A DNA stretch of 38,795 nt, taken from a virus. Shown here piece after piece: positions 1-5,455 of this stretch (the first letter of the stretch is position 1; every line of letters starts with the position of its first letter). Where the stretch lies: IMG/VR virus record IMGVR_UViG_3300035691_000014, positions 1 through 38,795 of that record, one strand, 5' to 3'. Both the position numbers and the translations under genes were made by a program. The notes under the pieces were generated by a model, which saw only the letters and a list, made by a program, of their open reading frames with translations, made no database searches and had not been told where the DNA came from.

Positions 1-603
1 GTCCAGGAGCTCGATCTCATAGCTCACCACCGACTCGCGCGTGCCGACGAGCTTCGCGACCGCATACGCAGCGATGATCTCGCCGCGCGGTCGGCGGAGG
101 TCGATCTTGTGGTGCGGCGGCATGCCGGAGCCAACGTCCAGATCGAAATCGTCGTTCTCGTAGACCAGGTTCGGCGTGAGTTGCACGACCTCGCGCGTGC
201 GCCGTGCCTGTACCACGTATCCTTTCCAGCCGGCCATGTACTGCGCCTTGCCTGCAAACGGCACGAGGAACGCGTGCCCCTTCAGAGAGCCCGGCTCCAG
301 CCCAGCGACGGCGCAGGCCAGCAGACCAAGGTAGATGCTTTCGCGGGTCGCGGTGCGGAGCTTGTCCGCCTTTGGCGCGGACATGTCGAGCAGGCAGAAG
401 CGCACGAGAGCGCGCGGATCGATACAGCCGGTAATCCAGCGCTCCAGCGCTGGGAGCTTCTGCTCGAGATAGGTCTGGTGTTCGGCGACTTGCCGTCGCG
501 CGAGGGCCATCGGATCGCGTGCTGCCTGGTCCTGCATGCGCTGCCCGGACTGCTCGTAGCCGAGCTTGCTCGCGGTGCGTTGCGGTTCTCGCTTGTCGGT
601 CAT
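1..603 (-). CDS. recT: RecT-family single-strand annealing recombinase (3' end cut off by window)
   Basis: The leftward frame from the ATG at 603 stays open for 201 codons to the window edge, so the C-terminus is missing. RecT-family proteins bind ssDNA and anneal complementary strands after an exonuclease has resected double-strand ends. The recognisable family blocks are SIYLGLLACAVAGLEPGS (about residues 89-106), a following GHAFLVPF, YMAGWKGYVVQARR, LVYENDDFDLDVGSG and RGEIIAAYAVAKL, in the usual RecT order. The ATG overlaps the stop of the small upstream gene (ATGA), and the SD AAGGAG lies in that gene's end. The YqaJ-type nuclease gene is just upstream in the same operon, the normal exonuclease/annealing-protein pairing. 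I see no internal disruption. Confidence 0.9.
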   Translation of the reverse strand, partial: MTDKREPQRTASKLGYEQSGQRMQDQAARDPMALARRQVAEHQTYLEQKLPALERWITGCIDPRALVRFCLLDMSAPKADKLRTATRESIYLGLLACAVAGLEPGSLKGHAFLVPFAGKAQYMAGWKGYVVQARRTREVVQLTPNLVYENDDFDLDVGSGMPPHHKIDLRRPRGEIIAAYAVAKLVGTRESVVSYEIELLD

Positions 604-767
604 GCTGCTCCTTGCTGTGGTACCCGCTCTGGGGCACAGAGCAGGCACGGATGGACGTTCGACGACCGCACGCGCCGGTGACATCGCGGGCAGCGATCGC
701 CGTCCAGTGGACGCGGCGCGCTCGGATGCGGTCCCTTCGCAATTCGGTCAAGCTCACGCGTGGTCAT
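600..767 (-). CDS. Small Cys-pair protein between exonuclease and RecT
   Basis: A 55-residue leftward ORF fills the gap between the nuclease and recT. Its stop overlaps the recT ATG (ATGA) and its start lies inside the end of the nuclease gene. Two adjacent in-frame ATGs (770 and 767) follow GGAGGG; the second gives the better spacing. It has a CPRC pair and a CLLC pair about 15 residues apart, so it may be a one-zinc knuckle. The overlaps at both ends and the strong SD support expression. No family is recognised. Its place inside the recombination pair suggests an accessory or regulatory role, which is inference only. Confidence 0.6.
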   Translation of the reverse strand: MTTRELDRIAKGPHPSAPRPLDGDRCPRCHRRVRSSNVHPCLLCAPERVPQQGAA

Positions 768-1728
768 CATCCCTCCAGAAGTTTGGGCAACGCAACGCCC
801 ATGTACCGCTCTTGGCTACACGGTACGCGCTGGGCTTGCCGAGCTCTCCGGCGTCAACGCGGGTGGCGCCAGAACTCGCGAGCTTGAGCAGGACCTCGTT
901 CCGCACGGATTCCTCCGCGCGCTCGGCCGCCTTGCGCTCGTTGCGGCGCGCTCGCCAGCGCAGCAGGATCTCGCGCCAGGCATCATCCGCGACGACCTCG
1001 ACAGGTTCCGCGCGCCCGAGCTTCTCGCTCACGTGGAGGCGCCAGGCGTCGCTGTCGTCGACCGTGGGCTCGGTTCCGGACTGGACCATGTCCCAGAAGG
1101 AGCGGAGCCGGGCGAGGATCTGGCGCTCGATGGCGGCATCACGTTCGATGCGGAACGGCCCCACGAGTTTCTGGCCGCCGATCAAGCACACGATGTCGAC
1201 CCACGGGAGGCCGACCACGGCCATCTCGACGCGGCACTGCGCCTCGTACTGCGCCGGCGGGCCGCCGATCCAGTCCTCGGAGAGCCACGCGGAGCACGTC
1301 TTGACCTGCAGGAGACCAGACAGCCCGCCGGAGATGAGCTTGCGCACCCACGGCGCATGTCCCTCGGCGTTGGGGTTGAACTCGACGACTCCGACCTGAC
1401 TCGCGAAGCACGGTGGTTCCTCGACGATGCCATCGGGCGTGGCGCGTACCCACCTATCGAGCGTGTAGCTCGCGGTCGGGACGTAGATGCGGCGCTGGCG
1501 GTCCAGCGCGTACTGGCCGCGGATGACAGGTTCCAGTCGCTGTCCCCAGAGCGCCGGCTCGCTCTCCTTGTCGTCGGTCGGCAGCCCGCGGTGCTTGCGC
1601 CACACCTTCATCGGGCTCGAGTACTTGTCTAGCCCAAGCACGGCGCCCGCCTCGCTAGCGCCGAGCATGGACTCCTCGCGCTGCTGCTCGACCGCGAGGG
1701 CGAGGGTGCGCGGCTGCGGGTCAGCCAC
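754..1728 (-). CDS. YqaJ/lambda-exonuclease-like recombination nuclease, catalytic Glu replaced by Gln
   Basis: This 324-residue protein resembles the YqaJ viral recombinase family (PD-(D/E)XK fold), which degrades one strand of dsDNA ends to supply ssDNA for RecT. Visible in order are the N-terminal substrate block GASEAGAVLGLDKYSSPMKVW (about 23-43, abbreviated here by its ends), WGQRLEPVIRGQYA (61-74), the metal-binding ATPDG (Asp99), LLQVKT (139-144) and the helical AQYEAQCRVEMAVVGLPW. The family motif is normally E-x-K, but here it is Gln141-Val-Lys143 (codon CAG), and about 40 residues separate Asp99 from it. It starts with GTG at 1728 after GAGGG. It is immediately upstream of recT with one small gene between. 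The protein may be less active or use another acidic residue; a sequence error is possible. Confidence 0.82.
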   Translation of the reverse strand: MADPQPRTLALAVEQQREESMLGASEAGAVLGLDKYSSPMKVWRKHRGLPTDDKESEPALWGQRLEPVIRGQYALDRQRRIYVPTASYTLDRWVRATPDGIVEEPPCFASQVGVVEFNPNAEGHAPWVRKLISGGLSGLLQVKTCSAWLSEDWIGGPPAQYEAQCRVEMAVVGLPWVDIVCLIGGQKLVGPFRIERDAAIERQILARLRSFWDMVQSGTEPTVDDSDAWRLHVSEKLGRAEPVEVVADDAWREILLRWRARRNERKAAERAEESVRNEVLLKLASSGATRVDAGELGKPSAYRVAKSGTWALRCPNFWRDDDHA

Positions 1729-1864
1729 GGTCGACCCTCACCGTGGAGGTCGCGCGGCTCAGCGTCCAAAGGCGGAACCGCAAGATCGCGTGAAGCGGTA
1801 CACCGGCGACATCGTGGACCGCGAGCCAGAAGCGGGCGCGACGGGTGAGGATGTGGTCGCTCAT
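1721..1864 (-). CDS. Small basic hypothetical protein (47 aa)
   Basis: A 47-residue ORF starts at an ATG that overlaps the stop of the upstream Gp37/Gp68-type gene (ATGA), with CAGGAG 8 nt before it. It ends inside the first codons of the nuclease gene. The middle is amphipathic to hydrophobic (FWLAVHDVAGVPLHAILRF), bounded by Arg residues, so a membrane-surface helix is conceivable. No family is recognised. The overlaps on both sides and the SD are the reasons for calling it. Confidence 0.55.
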   Translation of the reverse strand: MSDHILTRRARFWLAVHDVAGVPLHAILRFRLWTLSRATSTVRVDRG

Positions 1865-2784
1865 CGCGGAAACTCCTGCCGGCCCGGGAAGTCGTGCACG
1901 AGCTTGCCGTCGATGATCTCCTGCTTGTGGAAGTAGGCCACGCCGGCCACGCGGCATTGCTCCTCGAGCGACGCGAACCATTCGGGCAGTGCCGGCCGCG
2001 CCTCCTTGCCGCTCTCGCAGCCGTCGATCAGCCAGTCGATGCCGGGCGTGCGGCGCGACCCGCCGAGCTTCTCGAGGCACTCGTTGCGCAGAGCGCCATT
2101 GAGGAACGCGAACAGCGACACGTCACCGAGCAGCGGCTCACAGGACAGGAATCGGACGACCGCTGGCGTGTCGAGCAATTCAGGGATCCGCTCGTCGGCC
2201 GCTCCCTGATTCTCCACCGAGACGCCGAGCCAGACGTTCGGCAGCGGCCACGGCATCTTGCGTCCGGTCAGCCCAAGATGGCAGCAGTCGAAGTTCCCGG
2301 CGATCGCGTCGCAGGTAGCGTCGTCGAGATAGTAAGCGATGTCCTCGCTATCGTTCGGAGAGTCGTCATCGCCGCGCGCGATCCACTCGAACCACTCGCG
2401 CATCCGGCGCGCGCGCTTCGTGAGCACCTGGAACGTGTGCCGCGGGCACGCCGCCATCACGCCGAACACCGCTGCGATCTGCTCGTTGGTCAACGACTCG
2501 TGGAACAGATCGGACATCGAGTTCACGAACACCCTGCGCGGCTGACGCCACCGCAGCGGGTCGGCGAGGCGCTCGGGCACCAGACGGACGACGCCGGTCC
2601 AGCGCGGCTCGCCGTTGACCAGCTTCACGAGCCCGTCGTAGGGCGTCGGCTTGCCCTTGCCCATGCGGACGATGCGCGCGGCCTGCTGCTCGGCGTAGCA
2701 GTGCCGGCAGCCCTCGCTGACTCGCGAACAGCCGCGCACCGGATTCCACGTCTCGTCGGTCCAGCCGATGGCGGTCTTACCCAC
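1861..2784 (-). CDS. Phage Gp37/Gp68 family protein (DUF5131), radical-SAM-like Cys motif
   Basis: The 307-residue protein opens with a TAIGWTDETWNPVRGCS block and SEGCRHCYAE. Its three cysteines, Cys19, Cys26 and Cys29, form the C-x6-C-x2-C signature of the mycobacteriophage Gp37/Gp68 (DUF5131) family. Spacing and context resemble radical-SAM iron-sulfur proteins, but the reaction is unknown. Further family-like segments are RRVFVNSMSDLFHE, TFQVLTKRARRM, LPNVWLGVSVENQ and RFLSCEPLLG, in the order seen in full-length members, so the protein looks complete. It starts at GTG 2784 after GGAGGG, overlapping the upstream coiled-coil gene. Its operon with RecT and the exonuclease suggests a DNA-modification or repair role, which is inference. 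Confidence 0.85.
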   Translation of the reverse strand: MGKTAIGWTDETWNPVRGCSRVSEGCRHCYAEQQAARIVRMGKGKPTPYDGLVKLVNGEPRWTGVVRLVPERLADPLRWRQPRRVFVNSMSDLFHESLTNEQIAAVFGVMAACPRHTFQVLTKRARRMREWFEWIARGDDDSPNDSEDIAYYLDDATCDAIAGNFDCCHLGLTGRKMPWPLPNVWLGVSVENQGAADERIPELLDTPAVVRFLSCEPLLGDVSLFAFLNGALRNECLEKLGGSRRTPGIDWLIDGCESGKEARPALPEWFASLEEQCRVAGVAYFHKQEIIDGKLVHDFPGRQEFPR

Positions 2785-3022
2785 GTCCGCCCTCCTTCAT
2801 CCGCGCGATCTCCTCGCGCAACATGCGAAGCTGGCGCTGGCTCTCGCGCCAGGCGTGGAACCAGATGCGGGACTGCGCTCGCTCGGCAGCCTCGGCATCC
2901 TCGCCGAGACGCTGCACCCGCTCGTCCAGCGCGAACCGCAGACCGTCGTTCTCGGCGCGCAGCTTGCGCAGCTCGTGCACGAGCTCGGAGTACGTCGGCG
3001 TGACCACCAGGTTGGGGCTCAC
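2777..3022 (-). CDS. Small coiled-coil protein (81 aa)
   Basis: The frame is open further upstream, but the GTG at 3022 overlaps the previous stop (GTGA) and has AGGAAG just before it, so I start there. The 81 residues are rich in Glu, Arg and Leu with heptad-like spacing, for example ELVHELRKLRAENDGLRFAL and RQLRMLREEIARMKEG. A parallel coiled coil or helical hairpin is likely. No enzyme motif is seen. It sits between two other small genes in the leftward recombination operon. A bZIP-like or scaffolding role cannot be told apart from sequence alone. Confidence 0.65.
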   Translation of the reverse strand: MSPNLVVTPTYSELVHELRKLRAENDGLRFALDERVQRLGEDAEAAERAQSRIWFHAWRESQRQLRMLREEIARMKEGGRG

Positions 3023-3234
3023 AGCTTCCTGGCCTTGCTGATCGCGCCCGCCCGCGAGTCGTGTCGGCTGACTCTCTTTCCGCGCACGGATAGCGTCCAT
3101 ATCCCACCACCGGAGTACCGGACGCGAACGGATCCGTTGGTGACGTCTCTCCACGTCCCCCACCAGCCGCGCGGGATCAGAAGTGAGCGCTCGATGATGC
3201 GAAGCGCCCGCTCGATGAACTGCTTCCTTGTCAT
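3019..3234 (-). CDS. Small hypothetical protein (71 aa)
   Basis: A 71-residue basic protein begins MTRKQFIERALRIIERSLL, then has a Trp/Gly-rich beta-like section (WWGTWRDVTNGSVRVRYSG, GGGIWTLSVRGKRV). Its ATG at 3234 overlaps the upstream stop (TGATG); a GTG three bases earlier is possible. It ends in the GTGA overlap with the coiled-coil gene. Family unknown. The helix followed by beta strands could be a small nucleic-acid-binding fold, but that is inference. Confidence 0.65.
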   Translation of the reverse strand: MTRKQFIERALRIIERSLLIPRGWWGTWRDVTNGSVRVRYSGGGIWTLSVRGKRVSRHDSRAGAISKARKL

Positions 3235-3413
3235 CACGACGCACTCCCCGTGGGCGCGTACCGGCCCTCCATGACCGCGCGGACCTGTGCCAGCACGCGT
3301 CGCTCGGTCACGTGCTCGTGCGCACCGACCGGGCCGACTTCGCGCACGGCCTTGTCGCAGATCGCCTCGCGGGTGTGCATGTACTCCCGCAGATCCTTCT
3401 CGAGATCCAGCAT
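3234..3413 (-). CDS. First gene of leftward operon, small helical protein (59 aa)
   Basis: The open frame extends upstream across the control region, but the ATG at 3413 is preceded by AAAGGA at good spacing, giving 59 residues. The sequence is charged and helical (LDLEKDLREYMHTREAICDK). It is the promoter-proximal gene of the leftward recombination operon and ends in a TGATG overlap with the next gene. No family is recognised. First position behind an apparent repressor-controlled promoter is typical of early regulators, but nothing in the sequence proves that. Confidence 0.6.
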   Translation of the reverse strand: MLDLEKDLREYMHTREAICDKAVREVGPVGAHEHVTERRVLAQVRAVMEGRYAPTGSAS

Positions 3414-3475
3414 CGCTGTCCTTTCGCTGTGCTCCCGTTCTCGGTCACCGCCGAAGTATCCGGAGCGCACACACG

Positions 3476-3505
3476 TTCTTACGACAGACCGAGCGCGGAC
3501 GTCAA
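3476..3505 (-). promoter_or_regulatory. Candidate leftward early promoter
   Basis: On the minus strand TTGACG (3505-3500, 5 of 6 to consensus) is followed after 18 nt by TAAGAA (3481-3476, 3 of 6). It points at the gene starting at 3413. Its -35 overlaps the right-hand arm of the dyad at 3503-3527, so a protein bound there would block it. Confidence 0.4.
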
Positions 3506-3527
3506 CAACATTTGCAATTCGTTGTTG
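3503..3527. promoter_or_regulatory. 25-bp dyad operator between divergent operons
   Basis: CAACAAC and GTTGTTG form perfect 7-bp arms around an 11-nt centre with a TGCA core. It is AT-richer than its surroundings and lies between the leftward recombination operon (start 3413) and the Xre-type regulator (start 3561). It is the natural binding site for the adjacent HTH regulator. Binding is inferred from symmetry and position. Confidence 0.65.
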
Positions 3528-3560
3528 CCTGCGCGCACGCTCCCGTGCGAATGTGCCGAC

Positions 3561-3785
3561 ATGGATGTCATACCTCTCAAGCGCAGGATGCGCGCATGGC
3601 GCGCACATCGAGGGCTGTCCCACACCCAGACCGCGGAGCCCGTCGGTTGGACCCGCCAGGCCATCGGCCAGATCGAGCGAGGCAAGTCCGACATCACGGT
3701 CGCCAAGCTCAACATCATCTGCCGCAAGGCGTTCAAGTGCTCGCTCGCCGAATTCTTCGGCCCGCTGCCGGAGCGTGCGGCGTGA
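3561..3785 (+). CDS. Xre/Cro-type HTH transcriptional regulator
   Basis: The 74-residue protein is a single lambda-repressor-like HTH domain. RRMRAWRAHRGLSHTQTAE is helices 1-2, TRQAIGQIERGKSDITVAKL covers the recognition helix and the following loop and helix, and NIICRKAFKCSLAEFF closes the fold. There is no C-terminal peptidase domain, so it is Cro- or small-repressor-sized, not LexA/CI-like. The ATG at 3561 has no SD in front, so a leaderless or poorly translated message is possible. It is divergent from the recombination operon across a 25-bp dyad, the usual arrangement of a phage early switch. Its stop overlaps the next start (GTGA). It could repress the leftward operon, itself or both. 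Confidence 0.85.
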   Translation: MDVIPLKRRMRAWRAHRGLSHTQTAEPVGWTRQAIGQIERGKSDITVAKLNIICRKAFKCSLAEFFGPLPERAA

Positions 3786-4087
3786 CGCTCGCCGACAAGC
3801 GCAAGGTCATCGAGGTGCTGCTGGCAACAGCAGACCGGATGGCGCCGACTATGGACGAAATGATCGACGAGGACTTCGACGCATGTAACGCGTGGTTCAG
3901 CCGCGATGCTATCAAGGACGCGCAGGTGGAATCCGATAAGGTGCTTGCGGAGCTACCGTTTTGCTTGGTCGATGGGGGACTGACCACGTACGACACGTGC
4001 GCCATCACTGCCGCCTATCGCTTGATCGAGTCTTCGGAGACGCTGCGGCGGGAATGGTTCTCGATGCCGGAGCGGCGCCGTGGGTGA
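3782..4087 (+). CDS. Hypothetical protein coupled to the Xre regulator (101 aa)
   Basis: GTG at 3782 overlaps the regulator's stop. The 101 residues are mainly acidic and helical at the start (ADRMAPTMDEMIDEDFDAC), with no recognised motif and no membrane segment. Translational coupling to the HTH gene suggests a partner or antirepressor-like role, but that rests on position only. Its last 19 bases, including the stop, are repeated at the end of the next gene (4223-4241). Confidence 0.7.
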   Translation: MTLADKRKVIEVLLATADRMAPTMDEMIDEDFDACNAWFSRDAIKDAQVESDKVLAELPFCLVDGGLTTYDTCAITAAYRLIESSETLRREWFSMPERRRG

Positions 4088-4241
4088 CGTGCAACGCTCC
4101 ATCGCGAACGCGTACCGCGACGCCGCGCTGAAAGAGCAGCGCAGATCCGCGCGCGCGGCATGCAAGGCACGCTTGGCCATGGAGGAATGGGAGCGAGAGG
4201 AACGGATTGCTCTCGATGAAGAGGAGCGGCGCCGTGGGTGA
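4069..4241 (+). repeat. Pair of 19-bp direct repeats at consecutive gene junctions
   Basis: The same 19 bases occur at 4069-4087 and 4223-4241, each covering the last codons and stop of one gene plus the GTG start of the next. The unit carries GGAGCGG, which can serve as SD, and the GTGGGTGA stop/start overlap. It looks like a reusable junction created by duplication or recombination. Confidence 0.75.
4080..4241 (+). CDS. Small charged helical protein (53 aa)
   Basis: GTG 4080 overlaps the previous stop; GTG 4089 is an alternative. The product is almost entirely charged helix (LKEQRRSARAACKARLAMEE, then REERIALDEEERRRG). No family is seen. It ends in the same 19 bases as the preceding gene and hands over to another GTG start, so the junction looks copied. 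Confidence 0.6.
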   Translation: MGDVQRSIANAYRDAALKEQRRSARAACKARLAMEEWEREERIALDEEERRRG

Positions 4242-4404
4242 GCGGGTCGGTCTGAGCAGCTTCGCCGAACTGTGCCCGCCGCCCGGCATCTACCGGTTGC
4301 GCGAGCAGACCTACCGCGACCGCTACGACCGAGAACGCGCCGCGGAGATCACCACGGAAGAGGGGGTTTCGTGGCCCATCGACCTCGGTGAGGCCGGATG
4401 CTGA
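4234..4404 (+). CDS. Small hypothetical protein (56 aa)
   Basis: GTG 4234 inside the second junction repeat, with GAGGAG upstream, starts a 56-residue protein; an in-frame ATG further upstream lies in the preceding gene. It contains LCPPPGIYRLREQTYRDRYDR, given here only to show a Pro-rich turn followed by a charged helix. Family unknown. It ends in an overlap with the membrane-protein gene (ATG 4398). Confidence 0.6.
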   Translation: MGERVGLSSFAELCPPPGIYRLREQTYRDRYDRERAAEITTEEGVSWPIDLGEAGC

Positions 4405-4598
4405 CCCGCCTCGTCGAGGCCCTGGTGTTCGGACCACGCTGGCCCGTGGTCGCCGCGCTCTGCTGCATCAGCGCGCCCGGCTGGATCCCCATCGTCGCGC
4501 TGGTCGGCTGGTGGGGCGCTCTGGCGATCGCCGCGCTGGGCATGTTCGGCTACGTGTACCTGGCCGCGAATGCGTTCGGAGGGTGGAGACCATGGTGA
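4398..4598 (+). CDS. Small membrane protein, two predicted TM helices
   Basis: The 66-residue protein has a short basic N-terminus (MLTRLVEALVFGPRW) and two hydrophobic segments, about residues 16-37 (PVVAALCCISAPGWIPIVAL) and 38-58 (WWGALAIAALGMFGYVYLA). A two-helix hairpin in the inner membrane is likely. The size fits a class II holin, but it sits in the early region beside regulators, not beside an endolysin, so a superinfection-exclusion or other early membrane role is equally possible. The ATG overlaps the preceding stop region. Confidence 0.65.
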   Translation: MLTRLVEALVFGPRWPVVAALCCISAPGWIPIVALVGWWGALAIAALGMFGYVYLAANAFGGWRPW

Positions 4599-4605
4599 GG
4601 TTCAG

Positions 4606-4986
4606 GTGGGCCACCTGAAGCGCGAGACCAGCGCGGACACCGCGGGCCGGTTCGTGGCGAGGCGCGAGCGAGCTCGAGAACGCCAACAGGAGCGACGCCA
4701 GGAGCGCAGGCGCAGGCGCGCGCGTCAGCGACAGGTCGTGCTGAGTCGTGGCCCAGCAGCTCCGCCTGAGCGCCCAACGCCGCGCAGGATCGCGCTCGAC
4801 CTGGCGGAACCCACCGCACGACTGATCCACGACGTCCTCCTTGACGCGCTGCACGCCAACGTTGACTTCGGCGACCGCGGCGCGCTGCTGATGATCGCCG
4901 AACAGATGGTCGCGCAGGCGCTCGGCATGCCGGCATGCGATGACCCGCCGCTCACCGACCGCCCCGTGCCAACCCGCCTCACTTGA
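4606..4986 (+). CDS. Hypothetical protein with very basic N-terminal helix (126 aa)
   Basis: The frame opens before 4606, but GTG 4606 has GAGG at normal spacing and is chosen. Residues about 10-45 are a near-continuous run of Arg, Gln and Glu (RRERARERQQERRQERRRRR), typical of RNA- or DNA-contacting helices. The C-terminal half is a neutral helical region (LAEPTARLIHDVLLDALHA, ALLMIAEQMVAQALG). No family is recognised. It is the last gene before the ribbon-helix-helix promoter. Confidence 0.6.
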   Translation: MGHLKRETSADTAGRFVARRERARERQQERRQERRRRRARQRQVVLSRGPAAPPERPTPRRIALDLAEPTARLIHDVLLDALHANVDFGDRGALLMIAEQMVAQALGMPACDDPPLTDRPVPTRLT

Positions 4987-5035
4987 GAGATCTCCCCGCG
5001 GGATCTGCCGAGCGCGCGAGGGCTCACGTGCGGGC

Positions 5036-5065
5036 TTGACACGCTCCCGCACCGGGAGTGATTAT
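5036..5065 (+). promoter_or_regulatory. Promoter with a dyad inside the spacer
   Basis: A perfect TTGACA (5036-5041) is followed after 18 nt by GATTAT (5060-5065, 4 of 6). The spacer holds the perfect dyad CTCCCG-CAC-CGGGAG (5044-5058). A protein bound there would block RNA polymerase directly. With this -10, transcription should begin near 5072-5073, at or next to the in-frame ATG 5073, so the message may be leaderless. Confidence 0.65.
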
Positions 5066-5234
5066 GGACGTCATGGCATGTAAGGCAGTGAACGGTAAGT
5101 GTAGAGCTGTCGTCCTCCTGCCCGAGGAGGAATTCCGCGTACTTGAGCAGGTAGCGGAGCAGGCTGGCCTGAGCGTGAGTGCGGTCATCCGCATGAAGCT
5201 GAAGGGGATCGAGACCACCCGCAAGGCCGCCTGA
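5064..5234 (+). CDS. Ribbon-helix-helix (Arc/CopG-type) regulator
   Basis: The 56-residue protein has the RHH layout: a beta strand (CRAVVLLPEEEF), helix A (RVLEQVAEQAGL) and helix B (SVSAVIRMKLKGIE). Two such chains pair their strands to fill the DNA major groove. Starts at ATG 5064 (56 aa, GGGAG 5 nt upstream) and ATG 5073 (53 aa, leaderless from the predicted promoter) are both possible. The 15-bp dyad in its own promoter makes autoregulation likely, as in Arc, CopG and MetJ-type repressors. It precedes the replication genes and could set their timing. No toxin partner is seen next to it. Confidence 0.8.
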   Translation: MDVMACKAVNGKCRAVVLLPEEEFRVLEQVAEQAGLSVSAVIRMKLKGIETTRKAA

Positions 5235-5236
5235 CC

Positions 5237-5455
5237 ATGACTGGTCTTACCGCGCGCGCCCTGGTTCGCGCTGGGCTCGGGCTCGACCGACAACCGTTGC
5301 CCCGTGCGCCGGACCGAGATCCGGAATTCCCATGCCCGTCGAGAGCATTCGAGGCTGGCGAGCCGGCGGGCGACTGCGACACCGACGGGCACTACATGTG
5401 CGCGGAGTGCGTGAACTGCCGACCCGGGGTGCTCGAGGAGCGATATCAGCCGTGA
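5237..5455 (+). CDS. Small Cys-rich protein (72 aa)
   Basis: It starts 2 nt after the RHH stop and ends in a GTGA overlap with the replication gene. The N-terminal half is basic. The C-terminal half has CDTDGHYMCAECVNC, a probable one-zinc site with a C-x7-C-x2-C-x2-C pattern. Only a weak SD (AAGG) is seen, so it may depend on coupling. Family unknown; a DNA- or protein-binding knuckle is the likeliest reading. Confidence 0.65.
   Translation: MTGLTARALVRAGLGLDRQPLPRAPDRDPEFPCPSRAFEAGEPAGDCDTDGHYMCAECVNCRPGVLEERYQP

Noticed and set aside
17-757. Long minus-strand frame overlapping recT
   Set aside because: The recT reading frame shows clear family motifs while this one gives Arg/Ala/His-rich text; the small 55-aa ORF fits the upstream part better.
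3522-3554. Rightward promoter for the Xre gene (TTGTTG ... GAATGT)
   Set aside because: Boxes are weak and the spacing is too long; the promoter probably exists in this gap, but I cannot place it.
4398-4598. Holin call for the two-TM protein
   Set aside because: Topology fits, but there is no endolysin or spanin nearby and it lies in the early regulatory region, so only 'small membrane protein' is supported.
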